A DNA stretch of 64,000 nt from Odobenus rosmarus divergens (GCF_000321225.1 NW_004450402.1:1843195-1907194); one strand, 5' to 3'. Positions 45,220-56,519 are shown, counted from the stretch's first letter. A program made the numbers and translations. The notes: generated by a model from the letters alone, not told the origin.

Positions 45220-45530
45220 CTTCCTAGTCCTCATTTCCCTTGGTTTAAGGAAGGCTTAACTATACCTTTTATAGTAAAATTCCTTCACTGGATTTGAAGA
45301 GTCCACTAACATCCTCATGAGCTCCTTTCCCTCCTTTTTCACCTTTTTGTGGGATTTCTCCAAAACTCTGTCCTTTTCATTCCTTCTCCTCTAGGCCCAC
45401 TCCTACTCTCATGATTTCAACCACTGCTTCAATATAGATAACTTCCAAACCAAAATCTTCAACTCTGACCTATCTTTAGAGCTTTAAATCCTATGTTTTC
45501 AACAATGGTGATTTTTAAATTCTGTACTTT
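45220..45530 (+). mobile_element. L2 reverse-transcriptase region fragment
   Basis: 'cccactcctactctcatgatttcaaccactgcttcaatatagataacttccaaaccaaaatc' aligns with the L2 line around the RT active site (tYADDsq). The Tyr-Ala-Asp-Asp codons have decayed (reads F-N-I-D-N). Not active. Confidence 0.6.
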
Positions 45531-45564
45531 TCTTTTTATTTTTACAGGCAATTTTCTAGTAAAA

Positions 45565-45755
45565 GTGCATAGCCACCTAATATGTGCTAAGCACTTTACA
45601 TATGTTAACTTGCTAATATTCACAACAACCTTATGAAGCCATTATTATGATGAAGATAGGAAAGCTGTGTGAGGCACTGAGGGGTTACATACCTTGTCCA
45701 AGGCCCTGCAGTAAGTTGTGGAGCTGGGATCCAGACCTACACAATTTTACACAGA
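45565..45755 (-). mobile_element. MIR, near full length
   Basis: 'atatgtgctaagcactttacatatgttaact', 'cacaacaaccttatgaagcca', 'gaggcactgaggggttacataccttgtccaagg' and 'gagctgggatccagacc' form the reversed MIR in order. Confidence 0.9.
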
Positions 45756-45888
45756 GCAGCGACTCTTAAGCTTCTAGGCAACTCAGACTTCTTCAAGAAT
45801 TTGCTGAAAACTGTGGTGATTCTCCACAGAAAAATTGTTTCCCATAAAATTTTAGAGAGTTCAAACATCTCTTAGAAGTCTACTTATT

Positions 45889-46076
45889 GGGGCACCTGGG
45901 TGGCTCAGTTCGTTAAGTGTCTGACTCTTGATTTCTGCTCAGATCATGATCTCAGGTTGTGAGATAGAGCCCTGTATTGGGCTCCGTGCTAAGTCTGGAG
46001 CCCACTTAAGATTCTCTCTCTCCTTCCCCCTCTGCCTCTCCCCCCCACCACTTGCTCTCTATCTCTCTGAAAAAAG
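45889..46076 (+). mobile_element. Can-SINE, older subtype
   Basis: 'GGGGCACCTGGGTGGCTCAG' head, 'gactcttgatttctgctcag' middle. Duplication AGAAGTCTACTTAT at 45874-45887 and AGAAGTCCACTTAT from 46077, one mismatch. Confidence 0.96.
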
Positions 46077-46924
46077 AGAAGTCCACTTATGGATCTCAGG
46101 TTAAGAACACCTGTATTGGAAAAAACTGAATTAACACAAACATATTAGGGATAAGAAAAAATAACTGGATTCAACAGTCTAATTTGATTCATTTATTTGA
46201 TTCCCTAGGAAAACAGCAAATTAGATCTTTATCATAAAGCAAATGTTGAACATCATGCTTATTAATTCAACACAAATTAATGAATGGCTCCCAGTCTAGA
46301 AGACAAAAACATGTAAACAAATAATTACAATAAAATGCAATAGTTATGACAAGAAAAATAGCTTTTGTGGATCTGTGGAGAATAATATAAAAGGACAGTG
46401 GTGAACAAGAAGATCAGATTAAAGAAATCATTTTAATTAGGTTTAAAAAAAAATCCATGCAGGAGATGATTAAAGAGATTCTAACCTAATGCAGTGGAAA
46501 TAATCTTTTTCAATGGGCAAAAAGGAATAGATTCAAGAGTTACCAATGAGAAAAAAACTGTCCAGGAAAGGGGCCAATTAGACACACAGGACGACAGAGA
46601 CAGAGGAGCATCAGAGACAACTCTGAGATTGCTAAATAGGATGATTGGGCATAGAGATGCCATTACCCGAGACAGGAAATAAGAGAAGGGAGTTGGGGTG
46701 AGGAGAAAAAAATTCCATTTGGACATGCTGGGTTTAAGATTAGATTCAGGTGTCAATGTAGAGATGTCTAGTAACTAGAATACAATGAAGAGTTCAGATA
46801 AGAGATGGGGTAAATATTCTGGAATCAAAGATATATTACAGACATAGATGAAGAAATGAAATAGATGAATTATTCAAAGCATGATGAATTATTCAAAGAT
46901 TGATGAATAAGTAGCAAAGGGATA

Positions 46925-47345
46925 TGTAATCCATCGGAGTTCCACAGAGAAACAGAATAGATGTGTGTGTGTGTGTGTGTGTGTGCATATTTTAAAGAGA
47001 TTTATTTCAAGGACTGGCTCACATGATTGTGGAGGCTTGGCATTCTGAAACCTGAAGGGTACATAAGTTTGAAATTTTTAGGATGGACTGGCCAGCAGCC
47101 TAGAAACTCAGAAATTCAGGCAGAGGTTGATGTGACAGTCTTGAGGCAGAATTTCTTTTTCTCCAGAAAACCTGTTTTTGCTCTTAAGGTCTTCCAACAT
47201 TGGATGAGGCCCGCCCACATTATCTTCTTAAAGAGAACTGATTGTAGGTGTTAACCAACATCTAGAAAATACTTTGCATTAGTGCTTGATTAAATAACCA
47301 GATACTATAGCCTAGTCGAGTTCACATATACAACCAACCATCACA
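46925..47345 (-). mobile_element. ERVL-type solo LTR (MLT2-like), inserted in L2
   Basis: Reversed LTR: starts 'tgtaatccatcggagttccacagagaaacagaata', then a TG run, 'gatttatttcaaggactggctcacatgattgtggagg', 'gatgaggcccgcccacatta', 'catagcctag'-type text, ending 'caaccatcaca'. Five-base flanks (ggata / ggagt) are worn. No internal viral genes. Confidence 0.82.
46962..46985. repeat. (TG)n microsatellite
   Basis: About 11 TG units inside the ERVL LTR, at the place where this LTR family is TA-rich. Confidence 0.9.
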
Positions 47346-47649
47346 GGAGTGAAGACAGCACCCAACAGTCAATGGGAAAATGAAAGTATAATGACAAGTA
47401 GTTAGAGAGGTAGAGAACTTGAAGACAGGGATCACAGAAACCAAAAATAAAAGATAGTCAAGATGATCAAAAGTATCAAGCATTATGCAGGAGTCACATG
47501 GGATAAGAGCTGAAATCTGTTCCTCAACTTTGACACTTAGTAGTTAATTGTGACCCCAGTGAGATCTATTTTGATGGAGTTTGGGGGAAGGGGAGAATAT
47601 TGCAGTGGATTGAAAAGTGAAAGGGAGTTGAGGAAGTAAAAGCCTAATT

Positions 47650-48785
47650 GCAACATAGTAGGAATAATAATTGCAATGTTCCAAAAAGCATTTTCCCTTT
47701 CTTCAGCTGGGGCCTCCCCACCACCAAATTACTTGGGTGTTCCCCAAGGCTAGAACCAGTCCCTGAGGGGCCACCCCATCAACAGGTGCAGTCACGGCTG
47801 CTTAGATGCCAAGCATTATGGAAATTAGCTTCATGTCATGGATGACAAAGTAGACATTACAATGGAAATTCTGGTAATATTTTTAAGAGATATCCTAAAA
47901 AGTTCTAATTTTTTTTGTGTGTGGAAAGAAATGCAAATATATTCACTAATAAATATTACTTTAAAAAACCATGGCTAATCTAAATACTTTTCTGGTATCA
48001 GAAGAGATTCCAAAATCTGTTACATGTCCAGTTTTATTAAGTGGTCACTTAAAGTTTGGATGACTACAGACAAGCACACTTAATAAAGAGCGCATTTATA
48101 AGAAATGGGTGCACAGAATCATTTCATCATGATAGTTAAAAGTAAAACTTAGGTTGATGTTTATCCAGGTAAGTCTTAGTCTGTCTCAAATAAAGTCAAG
48201 GAGAGGTATTACTTGAAATGAAAAGGCCTTCTGAAATATTTGACTTTCACAATTGGTAGAAATTTGTTTGACATATAATCATAATACTTATTTGATAAAA
48301 TAATAATCTTAATGTGTGTTTCTTAACCAAAAATATATATACAAATTGTCTGGGCCCCCCCCCCCAGGCTAAAACCACTCTCTGAAGAGCTTCTCCCAGC
48401 ATTCAGTAGAAAGACCATTGGATCTATGAGTTAAAAACAAAATTCTACAAAATATTTCTTTTTTAACACTGGTATTGGGGTAGAGGTCCTATACTTAATT
48501 TATAGGCTAATCATGATACATATGGTTTTACTGTCAATAAAGACTTTACCTAATTCATAAATATTTCTGCAGACCCAATATGTTCAAATACTTTGATAAA
48601 TGAGCTGCCTCTTCTATTTCCCATTTAAAAGCAAAAAATAAAAGGCTAAATAAAATAAAATTACTGAAAAAAGAAGAGAAATATTTTTAAAAGGCAAGAG
48701 TGAAAACAAATTATCCAGAAGCACAACCAAGAGCAAGGCAAGTGCTCCTGTAATAAAGAACAGGACACCTTATCAAGTGGAAAGT
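47650..48785. other. Unassigned; GC-richer 47690-47820, C12 run near 48355
   Basis: 47690-47820 is locally GC-rich and lies in a 65-aa frame (47648-47845) without recognised domain. No repeat named. Confidence 0.4.
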
Positions 48786-49151
48786 TGGAGAGATGACACA
48801 GGGAGTGCTTTTTTTCATTATTCAAAAAAAATTTTATTATAAAATTTTAAATTCCATACATCACCCAGTGCTCATTCCAACAAGTGCACTCCTTAATTTC
48901 TGTCATTCATTTCACCCATTCTCCACCCCCACCTTCCCTCTGGTAACCATCAGTTTGTTCTGTATAGTTAAGAGTCTGTTTCTTGGTCTCTCTCTTTTTA
49001 CTTTGGTTGTTTCCTTTGTTTAAATTCCACACTTATGAGTGATATGGTATTTGTCTTTCTCTAACTTATTTCACTTAGCATTATACTCTCTAGTTCCATC
49101 CATGTCATTGCAAACGGCAAGATTTCACTTTTTTATGACTAATATTCCTCT

Positions 49152-49187
49152 GTGTGTGTGTGTGTGTGTGTGCGTGCGTGCGTGTAT
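49152..49187. repeat. (TG)n(CGTG)n microsatellite
   Basis: About 10 TG units then three CGTG-type units, at the usual TA/TG hot spot of L1 3' UTRs. Confidence 0.9.
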
Positions 49188-49357
49188 CACGTTTTCTTTA
49201 TTCATTCATCTATCAATGGACAGTTGGGCTGTTTCCATATTTTGGCTATTGTAAATAAGGCTGCAATAAACAGGGTGCGTGTATCCCTTTGAGTTAGTGT
49301 TTTTGTATTTTGGGGGTAAATATCCAGCAGAGCAATTGCTGGACCACAAGGTAGTTT

Positions 49358-49542
49358 TGTTTTGTTTTGTTTTGTTTAGATTTTATTTATTTATTTTAGA
49401 GAGAGAGAGCAGAGGGAGAGGGACAAGCAAACTGCACTGAGCATAGAGCCTGATGCAGGGTTCGATACCATGACCCTGAGATCACAGCCTGAGCCAAAAT
49501 CAAATCAGATGCTCAACCGACAGAGCCACCTAGGCACTCCTT
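49358..49542 (-). mobile_element. Can-SINE nested in L1, inverted, diverged
   Basis: The tail has become (TTTTG)n. Reverse head ends 'gagccacctaggcactcc'. Duplication AAGGTAGTT at 49348-49356 and 49543-49551. Confidence 0.95.
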
Positions 49543-49953
49543 AAGGTAGTTCTATTTTTAACTTTTTGAGGAATCTCCATATTGTTTTCCAGAGTGGCTG
49601 CACCAGTTTATATTCCTACCAGCAGTGCAAGAGAGTTTGTAGTTCTCCACATACTTGCCAACATTTGTCGTCTCTTGTATTTTGATTTTAGCCATTCTGA
49701 CAAGTTAGGTGATATCTCACTGTAGTTTTGATTTGTATTTCCCTGATGATGAGTGATGTTGAGCATCTTTTCATGTGTCTATCGGCCATATGTATGTCTT
49801 CTTTGGAAAAATGTTCATGTCTTCTGTTCATTTTTTAATTGGATTATTTGGGGGTTTTTTTGGTATTGAGTTATATCAGTTCTCTATTTATTTTGGATAC
49901 TAATTCTTAATGGGATGTGTTAGGTGCAAATATCTGACACAGGAAGGACTTCT

Positions 49954-50152
49954 TTTTTTTTTTTTAAGATTTTATTTATTCATTTGACAGAGAGAGAGAG
50001 AGGACAAGCAGGGGGAGAGGGCGGCAGAGGGAGAGGGAAAAGCAGGCTCCCTGCGGAGCAGGGAGCTCAATGTTAGGCTCGATCCCAGGACCCTGGGATC
50101 ATTACCTAAGCCAAAGGCAGATGCTTAACCGACTGAACTACCCAGGGACCCC
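49954..50152 (-). mobile_element. Can-SINE inserted into the tail of another SINE
   Basis: Complete inverted copy ('aagattttatttattcattt' to 'ctacccagggaccccccc') lying between the left duplication of the next SINE and that SINE's own tail. Confidence 0.94.
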
Positions 50153-50333
50153 CCCTTTTTTTAAGTAGGCTCTATGCCCAGTGTGGAGCCCAACGTGGCA
50201 CCTGAACTCATGACCCTGAGATCAAGACCTGAGCTGAGATCAGCAACCAACTCTTGATCTCAGGGTCGTGAGTTCAAGTGCTGAGCTGAGATCAAGAGTC
50301 AGTTGCTTAACCAACTGAGCCACCCAAGCGCCC
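50153..50333 (-). mobile_element. Older Can-SINE with internal inverted duplication
   Basis: Tail 'ttttttttaagtaggctc', reverse head ending 'gagccacccaagcgcccc'. Arms at 50203-50227 and 50252-50276 are reverse complements over 25 bases with one mismatch, so a body segment is present twice in opposite orientation. Outer duplication CAGGAAGGACTTCTT at 49940 and CAGGAAGGGCTTCTT at 50334. Confidence 0.92.
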
Positions 50334-50349
50334 CAGGAAGGGCTTCTTA

Positions 50350-50955
50350 ATCATAGCTCAAAGTGTCTGAAGATTTCACTATCACAGAGACTAAGACTTG
50401 GCCTCCAAAGGAGGAAGGTGCAATTTGTTTTTACTGCAGGCCCGTGCACTGGCAGGCAAAGTGAACTGTTCTTCCACCCATTCTTCTCCTTGTCCTCCTC
50501 TGCAGGGTCAGTCTTAACCCCAAACTCTTGGTTATTATCAGTTCCTCCACATTAAACAGATGTGTTTAGATGAAAGCTTTGAGTGTATGTGTGTGTATGG
50601 ACAGACACACACACACACATAATTTTTTTACCAAGCAGAACTGACTATTTTTGAAGCTTTTCTACCTGTAGTGAGTTAACTATTACTGAATGTGTATCAT
50701 GTGCAAAATACCATGCTAAATATGGTGGAAAGAGGGAAGAGTGGTTTACCAGGGTGAAAAACTAAAATATACTTCTTCTCCTTAAGATATTTTTATTTTT
50801 GTTCCTTTTACTTGAATTCAACCAGGCTTCAAATGTGCTTGGCATTGGAAGTTAAAGAGAAAATTAAGACACTCATCAAGTCCTCTGACTTTCAAGGATT
50901 CACACCTAACTTAATGTCTGGTGGTTGATCTGATGCAAGGGAATAGAATCTTAGC
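50350..50955. other. Unassigned; TG/CA runs at about 50585-50621
   Basis: 'gtgtatgtgtgtgtatgg' followed by 'cagacacacacacacacat' are two short mirror-like dinucleotide runs. 50660-50720 may hold a MIR scrap. Confidence 0.45.
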
Positions 50956-50959
50956 ATAT

Positions 50960-51185
50960 TGAAGTTGAGGACACATAGATAGGATAACATAGTGGTTTAA
51001 AGCTTTGGAATCAAATGCAGCCAGGTCCAATCCCAGATATGAACACTATGAATTTTAGTTTCCTCATTTATAAGATAGGCAATGTTAAATATATCTCAAT
51101 TATACGAGAAAATTTATTTCAAAGCATCTTGTATGGTTCCTAGCATGTGGCAGATTTTTAAAAGACAGTGATTATTATTAAAATA
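50960..51185 (+). mobile_element. MIR, near full length
   Basis: 'acatagtggtttaaagctttggaatcaaatgcagccaggtccaatcccagatatg', 'tttagtttcctcatttataagata' and 'gtatggttcctagcatgtggcag' give head, core and tail. Confidence 0.85.
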
Positions 51186-51189
51186 TATA

Positions 51190-52000
51190 GTCTAAATCTC
51201 TGATTTAATAGATAAAAACACCAAGACTCCAAAAGACTATCTAAGGCTAGTAAGCAGATCTGCTATGTCTAAAACTAGTGACCAGACAAATTAGGACTAA
51301 ACCCCAGAATGATTTAACTTTGAGAACCAGAATTTACTCTGAGAACTAAGCATTTCCAGAAACTGTGCTAAGTTTTCATTTTACAACAGTCTAAGCATTC
51401 AAAAATTTTAATCAGATGATACTACTTTTACTAAATTAACAATAAGCCACAACTTTCTTTACTTTTTCAAGAACTGCACAATCATAATTCTTTTCTTTGC
51501 TTTTCACTATAATATAGGTTTCGTATTTTTTGAAGCTAAACTTTATAGGAAAATACATCTGGTTCAATATGCTTTCAGTTGCATTTGATTTACTTCCTCT
51601 TTTGGCCTTTCTCTGCTTCTCTCCTCTGCTGTGCTTTACCACAATATAGGGACACAGTACGTTGCCCTGCTTTTGAGGACTTTCATTGCACTAACTTATA
51701 TTCACCCTTCCCCTTGGCCCTTCTCTATTTCAGTATTGATGACTCACACTGGCAGCATTGTAACTCAACTACCGATTAATGGTCCAGCCCTAGACTTTCA
51801 TAGCACTCACAGGGGAGCTACAGAGATTACTCAGAGGCCTAGGTCAGGCGGTGGAAGAGACACCTGAAGGGGCAGCCACGTAGTCAAGATGTTGGGCCTC
51901 ACTGGAGTGACTGATCCACCAGACTACTGTATTTCAGCCTGCAAATCTTAACTATGCTGCTCGCCATCCCTTCCTCACTGACTTCCGAAGCAGTGGGTGC
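51190..52000. other. Unassigned stretch
   Basis: 51195-51290 may hold a reversed MIR piece ('gataaaaacaccaagactccaaaag ... aaggctagtaagcag'). 51580-52000 is of mixed composition with short frames and no recognised domain. Confidence 0.4.
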
Positions 52001-52004
52001 TATG

Positions 52005-52225
52005 CAAGAAGCTTAAATTTTGGATTCCGTTGAACTAAGTTCAAGTCTGGTTTCCACCACTTCCTAGCTTTGTGCCCTTGATTAAGGTCCTTAACCTTCC
52101 TAAATCTTAACACGCTCATCTATAAAATGGGCCTTATCCCTATCATCGGGACTGTGGTAAGGGGTGGCTGATACAATGAACATAAAACAACTCACAGCAA
52201 AGCTCCTAGCAAGATTTTGATTTGA
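52005..52225 (+). mobile_element. MIR, near full length
   Basis: 'ggattccgttgaactaagttcaagtctggtttccaccacttcctagctttgtgcccttg', 'cgctcatctataaaatggg' and 'acagcaaagctcctagcaag' in MIR order. Confidence 0.88.
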
Positions 52226-52549
52226 CAGTTAGATGCTGATCTTTATTTTATCTGATCCGCTATTCTTTATTTTTTATTACATTAAAGACAGGTATTTAAT
52301 TTATGATGAAGGTATATTGGAGAGAATATGATTGGGTTACTGATAAGTTATTTTTAGATAAGTGCCTTTCCGTTGGGAAAAGAAATTATTTTAGATCCTA
52401 CCACATAACATAAAATGTCAATTTGAAAAATAATGCATAATGTGTAATGGTATATACAGAGGTATTAGTAACTGAAGTGTTAAAAAAAAAAATTTGCTTG
52501 GGTTAGTTCTGGAGACGTTTTCATTCTACATTATGGGTGTGTTGGGTTT

Positions 52550-53290
52550 TTGTTTTGTTTAGTAAATTTATATCCAGTGAAATACACAGATTTTACATGT
52601 AAGATTACATAGGTTTGACAAACATATACACCCATGTAATCCATGTAACCTACCAATTATGGTATCACCCCAGTAAGTTCCCTAGAGCACCTTTCCGGTC
52701 CAACCCTCACAAGCTCATATCACCAAAATAGATTTATTTTGCCTCTTTTAAAATTCCACATAAATGGGATCAAGCAGTATGTATTCCTTTGTGTCTGGCT
52801 TCTTTTGGTCAGTATGTTTCTGATATTCACCTATCTTGCTGTATGTACCAGCAGTTCATTTCTGAATTGCTTACAGTATAGTATTCGATTGTATAACACA
52901 ATTATAAAAATCCATTCTCCTTTTGACGGGCACTTGGGCTGTTTCCAGTGTGAGCTGTTATGAATAGAACTGCTACAACAATTCCTGTACAAGTCCTTTT
53001 GTGGGCATATGTATTCATTTCTCTTGGATAAATACTAGGAGCCGAATGGGTAGGTCATAGCATAACCACAAACAGGCCTCTAAAGTCCCCGCACCACTTC
53101 ACACTCTACTGGCAGCATAAGAGAATCCAGATGCTCCACATCATTGCCAACATTTGCTGATGTTAATCTTTTCACTTTTAGCCATTCTAATGGGTGCAAA
53201 GTGGAACCTCATTGTTAATATTAGTTTGCATTTCTCTAGTGACTAATGGCATTTATACCTTTCCCTGTGTTTACTAGTCATTAATAAATC
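52550..53290 (-). mobile_element. Old LINE-1 3' end, inverted (L1M-type)
   Basis: 'catgtaacctaccaattatggtatcacc', 'gggatcaagcagtatgtattcctttgtgtctggct', 'gacgggcacttgggctgtttcc' and 'tctctagtgactaatggcatt' are reversed old L1 3' sequence. More diverged than the 23 kb and 49 kb copies. Confidence 0.85.
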
Positions 53291-53369
53291 CTGGGTGAAG
53301 TGTCATCCAAGGCATTTTTTTAAAATCGAGTTTTCTTATTTTTGAATAGTAGTGTGAAATAATAAGGAA

Positions 53370-54098
53370 TATGTATGTTGGTTACTGCCCCCAATTCCTG
53401 ACACAGAGCTCCTAAAACCCTTGTAAAATAGGGATGCTAGGAGAATATTTTGTTCTAATATTTAGTCAAATTTGACTGGGCTTCCTGACACAGACCTCCT
53501 AAGACCTTTGTAGTTTCCTGAGTGACGGGGCATCTAACACCGAGGTCCTAACTCCCTTGGAATTTCATGAGTGATGGGAACATCTTTTGTTCTAATGAGG
53601 TGACACTTGGTGGGCTCCTATGGGGGCTGGTCACTAGAAAGATAGCCATGATTAGGAGCTTGTAACATTCAGTCCTACCACCCCATCTCTGGAGAGGAGG
53701 CAGGGGCTGGAAATGGAGTTAATAATCCATCATGTCTATGTGATGAAGCCTGCACAGAAATTCCAAAAGTTCAGGGTTTGGAGAATTTTCAGGTTGGTGA
53801 ACACATCTATGTGCCAGCAGAGTAGCACTCCCTAGTTCCACAGGGCAGAAGTTCTTGTGCTTGGGACCATTTCAGACCTCAACCTATGTATCTCATCTTC
53901 TAGCTATTCATGTGTAACTTTTATCATATCTTTCACTATACAACACACCAGTAAACATCAATGTTTCCCTGAATTCTGTGAGCTGTTCTAGCAGATGATT
54001 GAATCCAAGGAAGGAGTCATGGAAACCTTCAATTTGTAGCTAAACTGGACAGAAATTGTGAGTAACCTGGTATGATATTATGATTTATAACAAGAAAT
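53370..54098 (+). mobile_element. ERV LTR copy A (MER21-like)
   Basis: Hallmarks: 'gacacagacctcctaagacc', 'tttgttctaatgagg', 'ggtgggctcctatgggggctggtcactagaaag', 'aggttggtgaacac' and 'ctgaattctgtgagctgttctagcag'. The 3' end is lost after 'gtaacctgg'. The family name is from memory. Confidence 0.65.
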
Positions 54099-54158
54099 AT
54101 ATTTGGTCTTCATCCACTGCTCCTGGCACATAGCTCCTAAAACTTGTAATTTCCTATA

Positions 54159-54607
54159 CAGTAGTTCCCCCCTTATCCATGGTTTTACTTTCCATGGTTT
54201 CAGTTATCCATGGTCAACCTCTATCTGGAAGCAGATGATCCTTCTGACATACTGTCCGGTCAATAGTAGCCCAGTGCTATATCACAGTGCCTATGTCATT
54301 CCTCACTTCATCTCATCCCCCAGGCATTTTATCATTTGATATCACAAGAAGGGTGAGCACAGTACAATAAGATATTTTGAGAGACCACATTCACATAACT
54401 TTTATTACAGTATATTGTTATAATTGTTCTATTATTGTTGTTGTTAGTCTCTTACTGTGCCTCATTTATAAATCAAACTTTACCATAGGTATGCATGTAT
54501 AGGAAAAAACATACTACATATAAGGTTCAGTACTATCTGCAGTTTCAGGCATCCGCTGGGGATCTTGGAACGTAAGCCCTCCTGATAAGGGGGGCAAGGA
54601 ACTACTG
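54159..54607. mobile_element. Tigger/pogo-type nonautonomous DNA transposon
   Basis: Terminal inverted repeats CAGTAGTTCCCCCCTTATCC (left) and the reverse of that pattern at the right end ('gataaggggggcaaggaactactg'), flanked by TA on both sides (54157-54158, 54608-54609). Internal text 'cagtatattgttataattgttctatt' and 'aggcatccgctggggatcttggaacg' fits mammalian Tigger elements. No transposase. Confidence 0.92.
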
Positions 54608-55418
54608 TATAAGACCCACGGACATCTTTTGTTATACTATTTGCCCTTTAGTCATCAGTTCCTGAAATTCAAGCTCCAAAGCCATAAAGGTAAAAGGAGT
54701 GTCTTGTCATTCACAACAAGCCCCTTTCAATCACACCTGAGTTAATGTTTAGGAGCTAACTTTGTAAATCCAAAAGGATGAGGGCCACTTGCCAGGGGTA
54801 CCAACCATGATTAGAGGGTTGGAACTTTCAATCCCATCCCCCACCTCTAAACTCCAGAAAGGGGAGAGGGGCTGGAGGTTGAATCAGTCATAGCGGCCAG
54901 TGATTTTATCAATCATGCCTATGTAATGGAGCCTCCATAAAAACCCCAAAGTAGATGCTTCAGAGTTCCCAGGTTGGTGAACACCTGGAGATGGTAAGAG
55001 GTAAGCCCAGACAGCATGGAAGCTCTGTGTCTCTACCCTTGTATGTTGCCCTACGCATCACTTCCATCTGGCCATTCCTGAGCTATTACCTGTTATAATA
55101 AACCAATAATCTAGTAAGTATAATGTTTTTCTGAGTTCTGTGAGCTGCTCTAGCAAAGCAATCTAACCCAAATACAGGGTGGTGGGAACTTATCTAGGAT
55201 TACTTGGTCAGAAGCACAGGTAGTAACCTGGACTTGCAATTGGCATGTGAAGTGGGGACAGTTTTCTGGGACTGAGCCCTTAATCTGGAGATCTGACACT
55301 ATTTCCAGGTAGACAGTGTCAGAATGGAGTTAAATTGTAGGACACTCGGTCGATATCCACTGAGAACTGGAGAACTGCTTGGTGTGGGGAAAAACATACA
55401 TCATACCTGGGGACCTAC

Positions 55419-55471
55419 TGCTTGTGATTGGCCTTTAAAGTGCTTGTGATTGGCCTACTGCTTGTGATTGG
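55419..55471 (+). repeat. Triple TGCTTGTGATTGG repeat
   Basis: The 13-mer occurs at 55419-55431, 55441-55453 and 55459-55471, at the seam between the LTR B end and its partial second copy. Confidence 0.9.
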
Positions 55472-55587
55472 ACTGAGCCCTTAACCCGTGGAATTTGTGC
55501 TAACTCTGATGTCAGAATTTAACTGAATTGTAGGACACGCAGCTGGTACTGGAGAACTGGTTGATGTGGGAAAATCCCACACATCTG

Positions 55588-55720
55588 ATGATGGAGCCCC
55601 GCATCGGGCTCCCTGCTCTGCAGGAAGCCTGCTTCTCCCTCTCCCACTCCCCCTGCTTGTGTTCCCTCTCTCGCTGTGTCTCTGTCAAATAAATAAATAA
55701 AATCTTAAAAAAAAAAAAGA
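55588..55720 (+). mobile_element. 5'-truncated Can-SINE
   Basis: Starts mid-body ('gatggagccccgcatcgggc') and keeps the CT-rich part and A12 tail. The tRNA-like head with its A and B boxes is missing, so it could not be transcribed by Pol III. Confidence 0.95.
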
Positions 55721-55939
55721 TACTCTTTGTGCCTTTTATAAGAAATTATTTTCTTAAAACTGTTCTTGATTCTTCAGTTTCAAAAAATTAACTGTTAACG
55801 AATAAGAATATATTTCAACTTTAAAGATGGTAAAGGTCAGTAAAATACTATGTCTTACAGTTTGCATTGTTTCATTGTTTTAAGATTTAAACACGTGGTC
55901 AGAACTGAAGGAATTTAAGTTCTATTTCTTTGCCTTTAT

Positions 55940-56052
55940 TTATTTTTAAATATTTATTCATTTAAGTAATCTCTACACCCAAGGTGGGACTCAAACTCAC
56001 AACCCTGAGATCAAGAGTCGCACGCTCCTCCGAGTGAGCCAGCCAGGCGCCC
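55940..56052 (-). mobile_element. Old short Can-SINE, inverted
   Basis: 'taagtaatctctacacccaaggtgggactcaaactcacaaccctgagatcaagagtcg' ending 'gagccagccaggcgccc'. Flanks 'ttctttgccttta' and 'ttcttttgccttta' are a duplication with one indel. Confidence 0.93.
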
Positions 56053-56195
56053 TTTCTTTTGCCTTTAAATTACTGTCCTATCAATTATTTCAAATCTACT
56101 ATTTTAACAAAAGACTGTGCTGTCCCTCATGGGTTAGAGATACGAGCTACACTTGAAGAAAGCTCAAATGATTTCTAACCATTATGAATCCTAAA

Positions 56196-56514
56196 CTTTT
56201 CTGTAAAGGGCCAGATAGTAAATACTTGTTTGGAGGCCATGCATGGTCTCTACTGCAACTACTCAGCTCACCTGTCTACTGTGAAAACAACCACAGACAC
56301 TACGTAAAGGAATAAGCGTGGCTGTATGCCAATAAAACTTCACTTTGGGACACTACAACTTGAATTTCACATATCATTTTCATGTCATGCAATATTGTTC
56401 TTCTCTTGACCTTTTTCAGCCATTTAAAAATGTAAAAACCATTCTTAGCTCACAGGCTGTACAAAACAGGCAGCAGGCAGATTTAGGTATGTGGTTTACT
56501 GACCCCTAGTCAAG
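56196..56514. mobile_element. hAT-Charlie element, related to the 18.7 kb copy but longer
   Basis: 'cttttctgtaaagggccagatagtaaatac', 'aataagcgtggctgtatgccaataaaacttc', 'tcatgtcatgcaatattgttcttctcttgac' and 'ctgacccctag'. It carries about 100 bases in the second half that the 18.7 kb copy lacks. Confidence 0.82.
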
Positions 56515-56519
56515 GGAAT

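Larger units (their letters stand above)
46255..47645 (-). mobile_element. L2, long remnant split by an ERVL LTR
   Basis: Reversed L2 order: 3' end at 46260 ('caacacaaattaatgaatggctccc'), 'cagacacacagg', 'tttggacatgctgggtttaagatt', 'gtagagatgtctagtaa', and after the LTR 'gttagagaggtagagaac' and 'attgcagtggattgaaaagtgaaagggag'. Frames 46481-46756 (minus) and 46494-46682 (plus) fall inside it and are not genes. Confidence 0.72.
48790..49920 (-). mobile_element. LINE-1 3' UTR and ORF2 end, inverted (carnivore type)
   Basis: Starts 'acatcacccagtgctcattcc', the reverse of 'gagcactgggtg' in the 40.6 kb copy. It continues 'tatgagtgatatggtatttgtctttctc', 'tggctattgtaaataagg' and 'tttccagagtggctgcaccag', to 'ttttggatactaattctt'. 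Split by a SINE at 49358. Confidence 0.93.
54100..55592 (+). mobile_element. ERV LTR copy B (MER21-like), split by a Tigger-type element, 3' part duplicated
   Basis: Begins 'ggtcttcatccactgctcctggcacatagctcctaaaac', is interrupted at 54159-54607, resumes, and shows 'tataataaaccaataatctagtaag' (polyadenylation signal) and 'gttctgtgagctgctctagcaa'. The 3' end 'aattgtaggacac' occurs twice (about 55332-55345 and 55524-55537), so part of the LTR 3' end is repeated in tandem. Confidence 0.68.

Noticed and set aside
47690..47830. GC-rich piece as a processed pseudogene
   Set aside because: No protein similarity recognised, no poly(A) and no flanking duplication seen.
5070..56052. tRNA genes suggested by A- and B-box-like text at many points
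   Set aside because: All such hits are Can-SINE heads or MIR heads; none folds with a clean tRNA acceptor context outside these elements.
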